From the NCBI GenBank assembly GCA_019634165.1, contig JAHQVT010000003.1, positions 180,308 to 244,307 of the forward strand: a stretch of 64,000 nt of DNA, given 5' to 3'. Of this stretch, positions 17,753 to 26,799 are shown piece by piece. The notes under the pieces are model-generated. The model was not told where the DNA came from. It saw only the letters and a list, made by a program, of their open reading frames with translations, and did not search any database. The DNA is from Rhodospirillales bacterium. GTDB taxonomy: Bacteria; Pseudomonadota; Alphaproteobacteria; Rhodospirillales; Thalassospiraceae. Within the stretch, counting starts at the first letter, position 1. Every line of letters begins with the position of its first letter. Made by a program: the position numbers and the translations under genes.

Positions 17753-20167
17753 ATGTCCTTCATCGCGAAATGGAACGAGCTTCCGACGATTGGAAACTGT
17801 ACGCACTGCCGGGAAACCCTGCTGGTTGCGGTGAATGACGCCTTGCCAAACCATGGTTTCATCAGCGATGGGGCAGGCATCTCAACCACATCCCCGGTCA
17901 ATGCCACGGATGAAGCGATCATTGCCCAGGTCCTGAGCAGCCACGGTGCATCAATCGCCCATTATAATTGGCATGTATCGGGCATGGATTGTGGTTCGTG
18001 TGTTGCAAAGATCGAAACCGCACTTGGCAAGTTCGACGGCGTTTCGTGCGTTGATGTTTCGATGATGCGCGAAAACGTGACACTGGGCTTTGATCAAGCC
18101 CATGCGCAAGATCGCGATGCGGTTACCACAACGCTGAACAAGCTTGGCTATCCCGCCCGGGAAATAGGTGCATCCAATGACGCCACAAACGAAACAGGCG
18201 CGTCATGCTGTGGCAAAGGGGCGGCATGTTGCAGCGATGTCGAAGGTGTGGGCAATCCGCAAGATGATGAAACGGCGGGGCAAGGATTGTTGCGCCGCAT
18301 TGCCCCTTGGTCGTCTGACAATGATGAAATTGCCTTTGCTGCGATATGCCTTCTACTCGGCGGATTGATCGGCGCGGTAATACCGATAACTGCACCATAT
18401 GCCATGTCTGTGGCATCAATCCTTGCCGCTGTTCCGATCATGAAGCAGGCAGTACGTCTGGCGCAAAGCGGTGCGTTCTTTTCAATCGAACTTCTCATGT
18501 CGGTTGCTGTGGTCGGGGCGGTTGCCATTGGCGAAAGTCTTGAGGCCGGAATGGTCGTTTTGCTATTCGCCATTGGTGAACGGCTTGAAGGTGTGGCTGC
18601 AGGCCGTGCCCGAAACGGGGTGAAAGCGCTGATGAAGCTTACCCCCGAGCAGGCCCGTCGTGTGGCCGATGATGGTTTTGAAAATGTCTCGCCGCGCGAT
18701 CTTGTGATGGATGACATTATCGAAATCCGTCCGGGTGAACGCATTCCATCTGATGGCATGATCGTATCAGGTGCCGCAGAGATCGATAGCAGCCACCTTA
18801 CGGGTGAATCCATCCCGGTTTATTGCGAACGTGACGCCGAAGTCTTTGCCGGTGCGATTGTAACTGATAGCCCGGTTCGGGTGCGTGTCACCCGTGCGGC
18901 GGGCCAGACCATACTTGATCGCGTGATTGAGTTGGTCGAACAAAGTGAAAAGCACAAAGCTCCAGTCGAAAGATTTGTCGCAAAGTTCGCCCGTATCTAT
19001 ACCCCGATCATTATGGGGCTGGCTGCAGCCACGGTTGTTATTCCGCCCGTTCTGTTCGGACAGGCGTGGGATGAGTGGGTCTATCGCGGTTTGGCATTGC
19101 TTTTAATCGGCTGCCCTTGTGCCTTGGTGATTTCAACCCCGGCAGCGGTGACATCCGCCTTGGCGCGCGCAACCAGAATTGGTCTTTTGGTCAAAGGTGG
19201 GGCGGGGCTTGAACTGATTGGGGCGGTGCGCACCATGGCGTTTGATAAAACCGGAACCCTGACCGAAGGCAAACCGAAACTGACCGCGATCAAAACAGCA
19301 AACGGGTATGGCGAAAATGGTGTTTTGACCATTGCAGCAGCCCTTGAAACGGTGACCTCGCACCCGCTTGCCCGTGCGGTGGTTGAGGCCGCAGAAAATA
19401 GATTGCTTGAACTGCCTGTGGTCGAAAATGCCAAGACCGTCGCCGGGGCAGGGGTCGAAGGTTATATTGATGGGGTGATGTATCAGGTTGGGGCGGTTAA
19501 ACGCTTGAATGCGCCCCTTGATGATGCAACGGCGCAATGGCTTGAAGAACAAGAGGACGCAGGGAGCACCGCCGTTGTTGTTCTAAAGGACGGCCAAGTG
19601 ATTGGTGCCTTGGCGTTGCGTGATGTTGCACGTAAAGACGCCAAAGCCGCACTGGCGGAACTTAACAGGCTTCACATTACCCCGGTGATGTTAACCGGGG
19701 ATGCCACCCGTGTTGCCAAACGTATGGCTGCTGAACTGAGCATGGAGTATCGGGCCGAACTTCTGCCAGAAGATAAGCTAAACGCCATTATCGCCCTGCG
19801 TGATGATCCCAAACGATCTGGCCCGGTTGCCATGGTGGGCGATGGCATCAATGATGCGCCCGCTCTTAAATCCGCTGATGTCGGGATTGCGATTGGCGGG
19901 GGCACGGATATCGCACTTGAGGCGGCTGATGCCGTCGCGGTCAAGGATCGTTTGGGCGATGTGGTTAATCTGGTGAAACTGTCGCGGGCAGCACGCCGGG
20001 TGATCCGTGAAAACATTGCCCTTGCGCTGGGTCTTAAGGCGGTATTTCTGGTGACATCAATCGCAGGGATAACCGGCCTTTGGTTGGCCGTGCTGGCCGA
20101 TACCGGCGCAACCGTATTGGTAACGATCAATAGCTTGCGGCTGTTGATTGCCTTGCGAAAAGCCTGA
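17753..20167 (+). CDS. zntA: Heavy-metal P1B-type ATPase (Zn/Cd/Pb exporter, ZntA-like)
   Basis: An 804-residue inner-membrane pump that uses ATP to export divalent soft metals. In order: an N-terminal Cys pair (NCTHC), a heavy-metal-associated domain with 'GMDCGSC', a Cys-rich linker (CCGKGAACC), paired membrane helices, the actuator 'HLTGES', the transmembrane 'CPCALVIST' metal site, the phosphorylation site 'DKTGTLTEGK', the HP motif in 'TSHPLARAV', and 'GDGINDAPALK'. The CPC motif plus a Cys-rich linker fits the Zn/Cd/Pb class rather than copper. An ArsR/SmtB sensor precedes it and a palindromic operator sits at its promoter. Confidence 0.92.
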   Translation: MSFIAKWNELPTIGNCTHCRETLLVAVNDALPNHGFISDGAGISTTSPVNATDEAIIAQVLSSHGASIAHYNWHVSGMDCGSCVAKIETALGKFDGVSCVDVSMMRENVTLGFDQAHAQDRDAVTTTLNKLGYPAREIGASNDATNETGASCCGKGAACCSDVEGVGNPQDDETAGQGLLRRIAPWSSDNDEIAFAAICLLLGGLIGAVIPITAPYAMSVASILAAVPIMKQAVRLAQSGAFFSIELLMSVAVVGAVAIGESLEAGMVVLLFAIGERLEGVAAGRARNGVKALMKLTPEQARRVADDGFENVSPRDLVMDDIIEIRPGERIPSDGMIVSGAAEIDSSHLTGESIPVYCERDAEVFAGAIVTDSPVRVRVTRAAGQTILDRVIELVEQSEKHKAPVERFVAKFARIYTPIIMGLAAATVVIPPVLFGQAWDEWVYRGLALLLIGCPCALVISTPAAVTSALARATRIGLLVKGGAGLELIGAVRTMAFDKTGTLTEGKPKLTAIKTANGYGENGVLTIAAALETVTSHPLARAVVEAAENRLLELPVVENAKTVAGAGVEGYIDGVMYQVGAVKRLNAPLDDATAQWLEEQEDAGSTAVVVLKDGQVIGALALRDVARKDAKAALAELNRLHITPVMLTGDATRVAKRMAAELSMEYRAELLPEDKLNAIIALRDDPKRSGPVAMVGDGINDAPALKSADVGIAIGGGTDIALEAADAVAVKDRLGDVVNLVKLSRAARRVIRENIALALGLKAVFLVTSIAGITGLWLAVLADTGATVLVTINSLRLLIALRKA

Positions 20168-20529
20168 TGATGTTTGGGCTGGAAAGAGGAAGCGGCGGTT
20201 ATCGTTTCCCGCATCGATAACCACCGCTGATCCACCTTGAGAGACCTACGGGGAGAGAGGACCCGTAGGTGAGAGACAAGCCGTTTTGGGGACAAATGCG
20301 AATGGGTTGCATTCGCGGGCTGTGTCGAGAGCTGTTATAGGTGAGGAAAAAGATGGGCGCAAGTGAAAATCGTTATCAATTGCATAAAATTTTTGGTTGA
20401 TGATTTCCTTATGTAATTATCCTGACTGAAATAGTCGGTTAATCCATTGGTTTTCCGCCGATTATATGGCTAAAAGCATAAAACCCGCAACAAATGTGCG
20501 GGTTTTATTATGTCTGCTTTGTGCTTTGG
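20168..20529. other. Intergenic stretch with three hairpins
   Basis: Downstream of zntA are a stem at 20191-20204/20215-20228 (13 pairs with one mismatch), a 9-bp stem ACCTACGGG/CCCGTAGGT at 20244-20252/20262-20270, and a terminator at 20478-20508. No gene is seen between them. The first two hairpins have no T tract and may form a structured 3' UTR. Confidence 0.55.
20478..20508. terminator. Bidirectional terminator
   Basis: The 12-bp stem ATAAAACCCGCA (20478-20489)/TGCGGGTTTTAT (20497-20508) carries T runs when read from either strand. It separates zntA (plus strand) from the end of the iron cluster (minus strand). Confidence 0.8.
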
Positions 20530-21681
20530 TCAGGCGACAATTCGTCTAAGATGATTGTCCCAATGAAGCGATTTATGCGAATCGTCAGGGAGCTCTACCC
20601 GTTTTCGGCGAATCGCATCCATGCGCCAGCTATTCCCAAGTCCACTGGTGCCAACAAATTCGCCTGCATGATCGGTCGCGGCAAGGCCGCAACCATCCGG
20701 GGCAGCAATATGGGTCAGGAAATCATTCGATTTGGCATTCCAGAATGTGACCAACCCACCTCGCGGGCAGGAAATGCCAAACACCTCGCCTGATGCATCA
20801 AACCGAACTGAACCGCAATATTGGCGCATGCGGTATTGCACTGTGTCGGGGGCTTCAATCGGGCGAATTTCGCCGCCCGGTCGCCAGATGCCAACCAAGG
20901 GAACCTGATCGGTTATTTCCCCCTGATATTGGAAGCCAGCGGCAATTGTCCCATTGGCGGCAACATCCAGATGACGGATTGAAAGTTGGTGCCAATCGGC
21001 TTTCAGGGCAGCCTGATGGATCAGCGTGCCGCTATGGCGGTCAATGATCGACAGGTTCGGTTCCATCGAGGCGATATTAAGCGGTGTGCGCCCATCCTGA
21101 TCCGGGTGGGTGTGAAGTCCGCCATTGGCAATGACCAACTGATCACCGCCCGGCATCAGGTGCAATTCATGCGGGCCGGTGCCAAAGCTGTCGAACTCTG
21201 CCACCCGGCGATAACCATCTTGCGCATCCCAGACCGAAACCACACCACGGGCATGATCAAAATCGTTTTCGGTGATGTAAAGAAAACGGCCATCATTGGA
21301 ATAAATGGCGTGGCCATAAAACCGGCGGTCTTCCGGGCAATGCAGTTTGGCGCGAACGTCCCCGGTGTGGCGATCAAGGATCAGGCCATAAAGCCCCGGT
21401 CGGCGTTCGACTGCGGCGACATCAACATGATTGGGGCGCAGACCAATGTCATGGCCGCGGCCGGGCAAGGCCTGTTCAAACAAGATTCTACCCGATGCAT
21501 TAAACGCACTGACATAATAGTCGTCAGTCTCCCCGGCATTGTCTTTCGCGCTGGCGGCGATATAAACCGCGCGGTCTTCGATGGTCGGTTGGCTGGCAGC
21601 ACGCGCGATATCAAGCGGCAACAGGGTAAATGCCCCGCCAACACCCATGAGCTTTAAAAACTCGCGACGTTGATGTCTCAT
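20530..21681 (-). CDS. DUF1513 protein, Tat-exported, beta-propeller-like (iron cluster)
   Basis: A 383-residue exported protein, the last gene of the iron-regulated cluster. It starts with a Tat signal (RRREFLKLMGVGG...). The remainder has repeated propeller-like blades such as 'GHAIYSNDGRFLYITEND' and 'GTGPHELHLMPGGDQLVIANGG', matching the DUF1513 family that regularly follows imelysin and di-haem oxidoreductase genes. GGAG lies 8 bp ahead of the ATG. The biochemical role is unknown. The periplasmic location and the partners suggest help in iron uptake or iron-protein handling. Confidence 0.85.
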   Translation of the reverse strand: MRHQRREFLKLMGVGGAFTLLPLDIARAASQPTIEDRAVYIAASAKDNAGETDDYYVSAFNASGRILFEQALPGRGHDIGLRPNHVDVAAVERRPGLYGLILDRHTGDVRAKLHCPEDRRFYGHAIYSNDGRFLYITENDFDHARGVVSVWDAQDGYRRVAEFDSFGTGPHELHLMPGGDQLVIANGGLHTHPDQDGRTPLNIASMEPNLSIIDRHSGTLIHQAALKADWHQLSIRHLDVAANGTIAAGFQYQGEITDQVPLVGIWRPGGEIRPIEAPDTVQYRMRQYCGSVRFDASGEVFGISCPRGGLVTFWNAKSNDFLTHIAAPDGCGLAATDHAGEFVGTSGLGNSWRMDAIRRKRVELPDDSHKSLHWDNHLRRIVA

Positions 21682-21716
21682 TTTCTAATCTCCATTCAGA
21701 GAGCCCCGTTTGAACC

Positions 21717-21734
21717 CTAGGGTCAGGACCCTAG
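21717..21734. repeat. Perfect inverted repeat over the imelysin stop codon
   Basis: CTAGGGTC (21717-21724) and GACCCTAG (21727-21734) are perfect 8-bp arms with 2 bp between. They include the TAG stop of the upstream imelysin gene and lie just ahead of the DUF1513 gene. It could be a small mRNA hairpin that tunes coupling. It has no T tract, so it is not a classical terminator. Confidence 0.55.
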
Positions 21735-22855
21735 TCGCCATCCAGCGAATTAAACCCGCCACCAAGCTTGGTGTTGCCACCCACGTCATTTTCAACAAGC
21801 GACGTCAGAAAATCGATCTGACCGGCAAAGTCGGAAAGCTTGGCGTAACCATCTGGTTGTTCAAGCAATTCGCCCACTGATGTAGGTAGTTCGGAAAGAC
21901 GATCCTGTACTGTTTGCCAATTAAGCCGGAAAGACCGATCCAAAAGGCTGCTGTCAATCAATGAAGCCAAGCCCATGCCTTCTTCGCCAACATCGCCCCA
22001 TTTGCCGTCATAAATCGCAAACAGCCCGATCAGGTTATGCTCGACGTTGCGAAGGGAGCGTTTGGATGTCTCGCTTTCGGCCCGACTGGCTTTGCCGTCC
22101 TTTTCGCTTTCGCCCAAGGGACGGCCAAGCTTTTGGCTTGATATGATCAACAGCCCCTCATGCAGGGCGCGGTAAAGATCCGTCGCGGCAAATTTGGCGG
22201 TGGGATAATCCATGCTATCTGGGCCGGCATTGCTCATGGCTTGGGCAAATTCTGGCCACTCATCGCGAAGTTCGCCTGAAATTGTCTGAAGATTGGTGGC
22301 AATCGCGGTGCCATATTGGCAAAGATATATGCCGTCCTCATCTGCATTGATCAGTTGTTTTGCGTGTTTGTCGTCAAACAAAACTTCTTCTAGGGCAGGG
22401 AACCCTTGAAGGGCGGCACTGCCTTCGGAAAGTTTGATCGGGTCGGTATAGACCGCAGGTTTATTAAACACCAGCTTTCGGAACTGACGTTTGGCTGTAC
22501 CATGTTTGTCCGGCCAATATTCGATATGCTGATCGCGCCCATTGGCAACCATCGGCCCCATGCGCCAGGGCTGGATTTCCTGCCAGATGTCCATCGCACT
22601 ATGAAATGCGCCCTGCACATCCTTAAGGCCGTCCGTATCGGTATCGCGACAAAACTCACCAATCGTATCGGCCAAATCGGATGTTGCATCATGGAATGCA
22701 TCAAGTTTCGGCGGTACTACTTCCGTCAGAAGATGTGACAGGATCGCCTGATAGTTTTCATCAGGAATGTCGGCCTGTGCAACAGGGGCGCTAAACCCAA
22801 CAAACATTGCTGCTGTGGTCGAAAGCAGCGTGTTACGCCAAAATTGTATGGACAT
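21731..22855 (-). CDS. Imelysin-family exported protein, copy 2
   Basis: A 374-residue imelysin (peptidase M75/IrpA/EfeO-like) protein. After a signal peptide ending near 'APVAQA' it is all-helical, with the imelysin GxHxxE-region counterpart 'GFPALEEVLFDD' and 'WRMGPM'. The canonical GxHxxE histidine is not obvious here, as in divergent cluster members. I chose the ATG at 22853-22855 because CCGGAAAG lies upstream. It follows the di-haem oxidoreductase by 46 bp and precedes DUF1513 by 49 bp, so it is in an operon. A role in periplasmic iron binding is inferred. Confidence 0.85.
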   Translation of the reverse strand: MSIQFWRNTLLSTTAAMFVGFSAPVAQADIPDENYQAILSHLLTEVVPPKLDAFHDATSDLADTIGEFCRDTDTDGLKDVQGAFHSAMDIWQEIQPWRMGPMVANGRDQHIEYWPDKHGTAKRQFRKLVFNKPAVYTDPIKLSEGSAALQGFPALEEVLFDDKHAKQLINADEDGIYLCQYGTAIATNLQTISGELRDEWPEFAQAMSNAGPDSMDYPTAKFAATDLYRALHEGLLIISSQKLGRPLGESEKDGKASRAESETSKRSLRNVEHNLIGLFAIYDGKWGDVGEEGMGLASLIDSSLLDRSFRLNWQTVQDRLSELPTSVGELLEQPDGYAKLSDFAGQIDFLTSLVENDVGGNTKLGGGFNSLDGD

Positions 22856-22901
22856 GTATCTTTCCGGACTAATCACGAGATTTGGAAAACGTATAGCGAA
22901 T

Positions 22902-24377
22902 TTAAAGCGAGTTTAGAAACGTCAGCAATTTACTGCGTTGAGATGGTGGCAGCTTTGTGACCGCATCGCGGGCAGGTGAAGCTTCCCCACCATGCCACAG
23001 TATGGCTTCAAGGATGGTGCTTGCCCGTCCATCATGCAAGAAACGCGCACGTGGGTCGATTTCCTGTGCCCGGCCAATCCCCCAAAGCGGTGGTGTGCGC
23101 CATTCGGTGCCTGATGCCTGTGCTTCGGGACGATGATCTGCTAACCCATCCCCCATGTCATGAAGCAGTAAATCACTAAAGGGCCAAATGACCTGACCGG
23201 ATTGCTCGGCCATATCGGAACGTATTGGCAATTGATAACGCGGTGTATGACAGGATGCGCAGCCAATATTCTTAAAAATCTTTTGTCCGGCCATAACATC
23301 CGCATCATTGGCGTTTGCCCGGATGGGCGGGGCGATATTGCGCGTGTAATACAACACCAAATCCGTAATCACGGAATGGGCTTCAAGGTCTTCAAATTCT
23401 GGATCATTGCCGTTTGGTGCCGTTAGGCAGTCTTGTTGAGCTGCGGTGCAATCACCGGCACCATTTGGATAAAGCGGGGTCGAAAGGCCAATATCAAACT
23501 GAAAAGCATTTTGGTTTTGCTGATCAAGGGTTGGCATACCGGCCTTCCAGCCAAACCGTCCAATCGCAAGATCATTCTTTGCAATGTCCCAGACATAATT
23601 TACCCGGCCAGATATGCCATCCCCGTCGGCGTCTTGCGGGTCAGAGGCGGCAAGCAACACCTCATCTGGGATCGCTTCAAGCAATCCAAGCCCGATCATC
23701 GGTGGTGCTAGGCGCGGCGATACCATGATATCGGGATGAAGCGGGCCATAGGCCAGGTCAGTCATCTCATAGCGGGGCTTTTGCAGCGGAATGATCTTAC
23801 CCCCGGCCAATGCGACATTCACGGTGTCATAGGTGACCTTGACGCGGCCTTCGGCATCAATGCCCGGCACTGAAAAATCCTGAAACTGTCCGCCATAAAT
23901 CGGGTCGGGAACGGTTGCGAGTTTGCCATCAAAATGATCGCGCAACTGATCGGTGGTCTGTGGCGGGATCGACAGGCGCAGCAACATCGATGTCGCCCCG
24001 GATGACGGATCATTTGCATCGACCGGATGACCGCGACCATTGCGGATATGACACCCATTGCACGCACGCGAATTAAACAGGGGGCCAAGACCATCTGCGG
24101 CCTTGGTCCGGGTCGGGGCCGTTACCCAAAGTCTTTGAAAAAGGGCCTCGCCAAGCTTGAAATCAAGCCGTTTTTCAAAGTCCATATTTGCCGAATGGTG
24201 GGTAAATGCACTACGCCCAGATGGCTTGACCCATGTGGTGTCCCCACCGGGAAACGCCCCATTATCGTTTTGCTCTGCCAGAACAGTGCTGGGCATCATA
24301 GCGACGCCAAGGCAAGCAATGCCAAGCGATGCGATACCAAGGGATGCAATAAAAGAGCGGGCGGGATGACGCTTCAT
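22902..24377 (-). CDS. Di-haem c-type oxidoreductase (DUF1111 / 'thiol oxidoreductase' family)
   Basis: A ~491-residue periplasmic cytochrome of the MauG-distant DUF1111 family. Two haem-c motifs are seen: CNGCH in 'NSRACNGCHIRNGRGH' and CASCH in 'IGCASCHTPRYQLP'. The C-terminus carries 'FLHDGRASTILEAILWHGGEA', like di-haem peroxidases. It has an N-terminal signal sequence with the repeated motif SLGIASLGIACLG. I chose the ATG at 24375-24377, although no good ribosome binding site is seen. It sits between two imelysin genes. The reaction in iron metabolism is not known; oxidation or reduction of iron or of an imelysin partner is conjecture. Confidence 0.88.
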   Translation of the reverse strand: MKRHPARSFIASLGIASLGIACLGVAMMPSTVLAEQNDNGAFPGGDTTWVKPSGRSAFTHHSANMDFEKRLDFKLGEALFQRLWVTAPTRTKAADGLGPLFNSRACNGCHIRNGRGHPVDANDPSSGATSMLLRLSIPPQTTDQLRDHFDGKLATVPDPIYGGQFQDFSVPGIDAEGRVKVTYDTVNVALAGGKIIPLQKPRYEMTDLAYGPLHPDIMVSPRLAPPMIGLGLLEAIPDEVLLAASDPQDADGDGISGRVNYVWDIAKNDLAIGRFGWKAGMPTLDQQNQNAFQFDIGLSTPLYPNGAGDCTAAQQDCLTAPNGNDPEFEDLEAHSVITDLVLYYTRNIAPPIRANANDADVMAGQKIFKNIGCASCHTPRYQLPIRSDMAEQSGQVIWPFSDLLLHDMGDGLADHRPEAQASGTEWRTPPLWGIGRAQEIDPRARFLHDGRASTILEAILWHGGEASPARDAVTKLPPSQRSKLLTFLNSL

Positions 24378-24402
24378 AGGGGTTCTGGTTCTTATTGGTT
24401 TA

Positions 24403-24441
24403 ATCAAAGCAAAACGGCGGGAGAATTCACCCCCGCCGTTT
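24403..24441 (-). terminator. Intra-operon terminator after imelysin copy 1
   Basis: On the minus strand, AAACGGCGGG/CCCGCCGTTT (24432-24441 with 24412-24421) is followed by TTGCTTTGATT. It lies between imelysin copy 1 and the di-haem gene. If partly read through, it would make the first imelysin more abundant than the rest of the cluster. Confidence 0.7.
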
Positions 24442-24475
24442 AATGCCATTAAGGCAGGTAATCTGAAGATTAGGC

Positions 24476-25744
24476 TTAGTTTACTGCAGCCGGATTGTCG
24501 AGGCTGTCGGAACCTTCGAACTCGATACCATCAATGCCAACAGCGGCAATGATCTGTTCGATCGATTTGGTCTGATCAACAAGCGCATCAACAAAGGTCT
24601 GAACAACCGCATTGCCGTCATCGTTGCCCATTGCGATGAGCTGATCAAAGGCTTCACCGCCTTCTGCACGGGTCACCATGGCTTTGCCTGCCAGAACCGA
24701 ACTTGCCAGTTTGCCGCGCAGTTCGATATCAAGGGCTGCGTTTTTGGCTGCAACCAGATCGGAAAGCGATGCGCCGTCAACGACAGAACCGTCAACACGG
24801 GTGTAACGGCCAAGGTAAACGTTCTGGATGCCCAGTGCGTCGAAGTAGTGGCTGTTATGGGTGTTGTCAGAGAAGCAATCATGCTCTTCTTCCGGATCAT
24901 GCAGCAACAGACCAAGCTTGGTACGTTCGCCGCCCAGTTCACCATAAGACAGGGAACCCATGCCGGTAACGATTGCGGTCAGGCCCGGAACGCCGTCGCC
25001 TTCAAGAACGGTTGTACGTGCTTCGCCGCCATCGGCCCACTGTGCCGTGATCCATTCGAGATCGGAAATCATAAGTTCGGTGGCTGCTTTAAGGTAGTCA
25101 CCACGACGGTCGCAATTACCGTTGGTGCATGCATCGCCGGCAGCATAATCGGTCCATGCACGTGCGCCTGCACCTGCATTGGTACCGTTCAGGTCCTGAC
25201 CCCAAAGCAGGAATTCAATCGCGTGATAGCCGGTCGCAACGTTTGACTCGACATCATCGATTTCATGCAGGCTTTCAAGCAGGGCAGCATCAATGGTCGA
25301 TGCGTCAATGGTTTCACCGGAAATGTTCAGTGTCGGATTGGCAATGACATTGGCGGTGTAAGCCGGGTTTTCTTCGCTTTCTTCGCCGTAAAGACCGGTT
25401 TCGACATAATCGATCAGGCCTTCATCAAGCGGCCACGCATTCACTTTGCCTTCCCAGTCATCAACAATGGCATTGCCAAAACGATAAACTTCGGTCTGCT
25501 GATAGGGTGAGCGCGATGCAAGCCATGCCGATTTAGCCGCGCCAAATGTTTCTGCAGACGGTGCCGCGACCAGTGCGTCAACGGCAACCTGCAGTTTCTT
25601 TGCGGTGATCAGCGAGTCTTCGTAACCGGCATGCGCAATATCGGCATAGGTCGTCAGAACGTCTTTGGCGCTTGGTGCGGCATAAGCCTGCGCGCCAAGG
25701 GTCGAGACCAGTGCGGCCGTCCCCAGAATTTTTGTGATTTTCAT
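24476..25744 (-). CDS. Iron-regulated imelysin (IrpA-like), copy 1
   Basis: A 422-residue exported imelysin-family protein, first gene of the cluster. The signal peptide ends at about 'GAQAYA'. The imelysin core contains 'SPYQQTEVYRFGNAIVDDWEG', 'GYHAIEFLLWGQD' (the GxHxxE metal motif) and 'EEEHDCFSDNTHNSHYFDALG', which resembles the cyanobacterial iron-regulated protein A. I chose the ATG at 25742-25744 with GGGAAC upstream. A Fur-like box lies about 140 bp upstream. Despite the name 'insulin-cleaving peptidase', members mostly act in iron uptake; that role is taken from the family. Confidence 0.9.
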   Translation of the reverse strand: MKITKILGTAALVSTLGAQAYAAPSAKDVLTTYADIAHAGYEDSLITAKKLQVAVDALVAAPSAETFGAAKSAWLASRSPYQQTEVYRFGNAIVDDWEGKVNAWPLDEGLIDYVETGLYGEESEENPAYTANVIANPTLNISGETIDASTIDAALLESLHEIDDVESNVATGYHAIEFLLWGQDLNGTNAGAGARAWTDYAAGDACTNGNCDRRGDYLKAATELMISDLEWITAQWADGGEARTTVLEGDGVPGLTAIVTGMGSLSYGELGGERTKLGLLLHDPEEEHDCFSDNTHNSHYFDALGIQNVYLGRYTRVDGSVVDGASLSDLVAAKNAALDIELRGKLASSVLAGKAMVTRAEGGEAFDQLIAMGNDDGNAVVQTFVDALVDQTKSIEQIIAAVGIDGIEFEGSDSLDNPAAVN

Positions 25745-26046
25745 AGGAGTTCCCATCTATCCCTGAAAGGTGAGCCAAGAGCGTGCCCTTAGGATCAAAG
25801 AGGCGAAAACAACCTGCGCGGAATACAAATTCTGCCCCTGATATTCGCCCTGATCCTCAATGCTTCCTGTCAAGTGATACTGCTTATGATAATGATTTTC
25901 AAATGGAGAATGCCATCTGTGTCAACTTTTTACGTTTTTTGAATGTTGTTCCCGTAATTTGGATTGTTCTTGAATATCTTCAAGGCCATTAATGACGTAA
26001 CGTTTTGAACCTTCGGTCCAAATCAAAGATAAAGAGAGAGCGGCAG
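25745..26046. other. Divergent intergenic region of the iron cluster and cytochrome b561
   Basis: About 300 bp between the divergent imelysin and cytochrome b561 genes. It contains the Fur-like site and is otherwise AT-rich. Promoters for both directions must lie here; I could not fix their -35/-10 boxes with confidence. Confidence 0.5.
25887..25901. promoter_or_regulatory. Fur-like iron box
   Basis: TGATAAT-G-ATTTTCA is a 7-1-7 inverted repeat with 13 of 14 arm positions matching the classical Fur core (TGATAATnATTATCA). It lies between the iron cluster and cytochrome b561 and could control either or both. Fur rather than RirA or Irr is inferred from the motif. Confidence 0.75.
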
Positions 26047-26748
26047 ATGAACGATCAGGCATTGGATGAAAAGAAAGTCAAACTATGGGATTTCCCTGTG
26101 CGTCTGTTTCATTGGGCGCTGGTCATTGCCATTGTTACGTCATGGTGGACCAACCGAGAATTGATGATCGATATCCATGCAATCGCAGGATATAGCGTTC
26201 TGAGCCTTGTTCTGTTTCGAATTATCTGGGGTTTTGTCGGAAGCTCGAACGCCAAATTCAAGGCATTCCTGACCGGACCCAATAAGGTCATTGGCTATGC
26301 GTTGAAAATTCCAAATGGCTCGATGGCCGAGCTAACCTATCCCGGCCATAACCCGGCGGGCGGCTGGATGGTTGCACTATTGCTTTTGCTGGTCGGGGTG
26401 CAGGCCGTTACCGGACTTTTCGCCAGCGAAGATACCTTTTTGTTCTTTGATGGACCGTTGGTCGCCTATGTCAGTTCGGATTTTTCCAGCGTGATGAACT
26501 GGATCCACCATACCAATATCAATCTGATTTATGCCGCCGTTGGCCTGCATGTGTGCGCGGCTCTGTTTTATCTGGTGGTGAAACGCGAAAATCTTATTGG
26601 GGCAATGATAACCGGCGCACGCAAAGTTCCCGCTGAGCTGGTCATGCGGTTTGCGCAAATTCGTTTTGCATCGCCAATCCTTGGGATTGGCATCTTGATT
26701 GGTTGTGGGTTGCTTGTTTGGGGTGGGGTGACCTTGGCACGGGGATAG
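26047..26748 (+). CDS. Cytochrome b561-type membrane protein
   Basis: A 233-residue inner-membrane di-haem cytochrome b (cytochrome b561 / Ni-Fe hydrogenase b-subunit type), which moves electrons between quinones and periplasmic partners. Four to five membrane spans are visible, with haem-ligand histidines in 'VRLFHWALVIAI', 'DIHAIAGYSVL', 'WIHHTNINLIYAAVGLHV'. A final hydrophobic helix (LGIGILIGCGLLVWGGVTLA) ends the protein. I chose the ATG at 26047 with GAGAGAG upstream. It faces cytochrome c' and shares an upstream region with the iron cluster, so cytochrome c' is the natural electron partner. Confidence 0.88.
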   Translation: MNDQALDEKKVKLWDFPVRLFHWALVIAIVTSWWTNRELMIDIHAIAGYSVLSLVLFRIIWGFVGSSNAKFKAFLTGPNKVIGYALKIPNGSMAELTYPGHNPAGGWMVALLLLLVGVQAVTGLFASEDTFLFFDGPLVAYVSSDFSSVMNWIHHTNINLIYAAVGLHVCAALFYLVVKRENLIGAMITGARKVPAELVMRFAQIRFASPILGIGILIGCGLLVWGGVTLARG

Positions 26749-26799
26749 GCGTGGAGCCCCATTGCGGAAATCTCTGCCTTCTTTGTTTCAAGGAAAATA

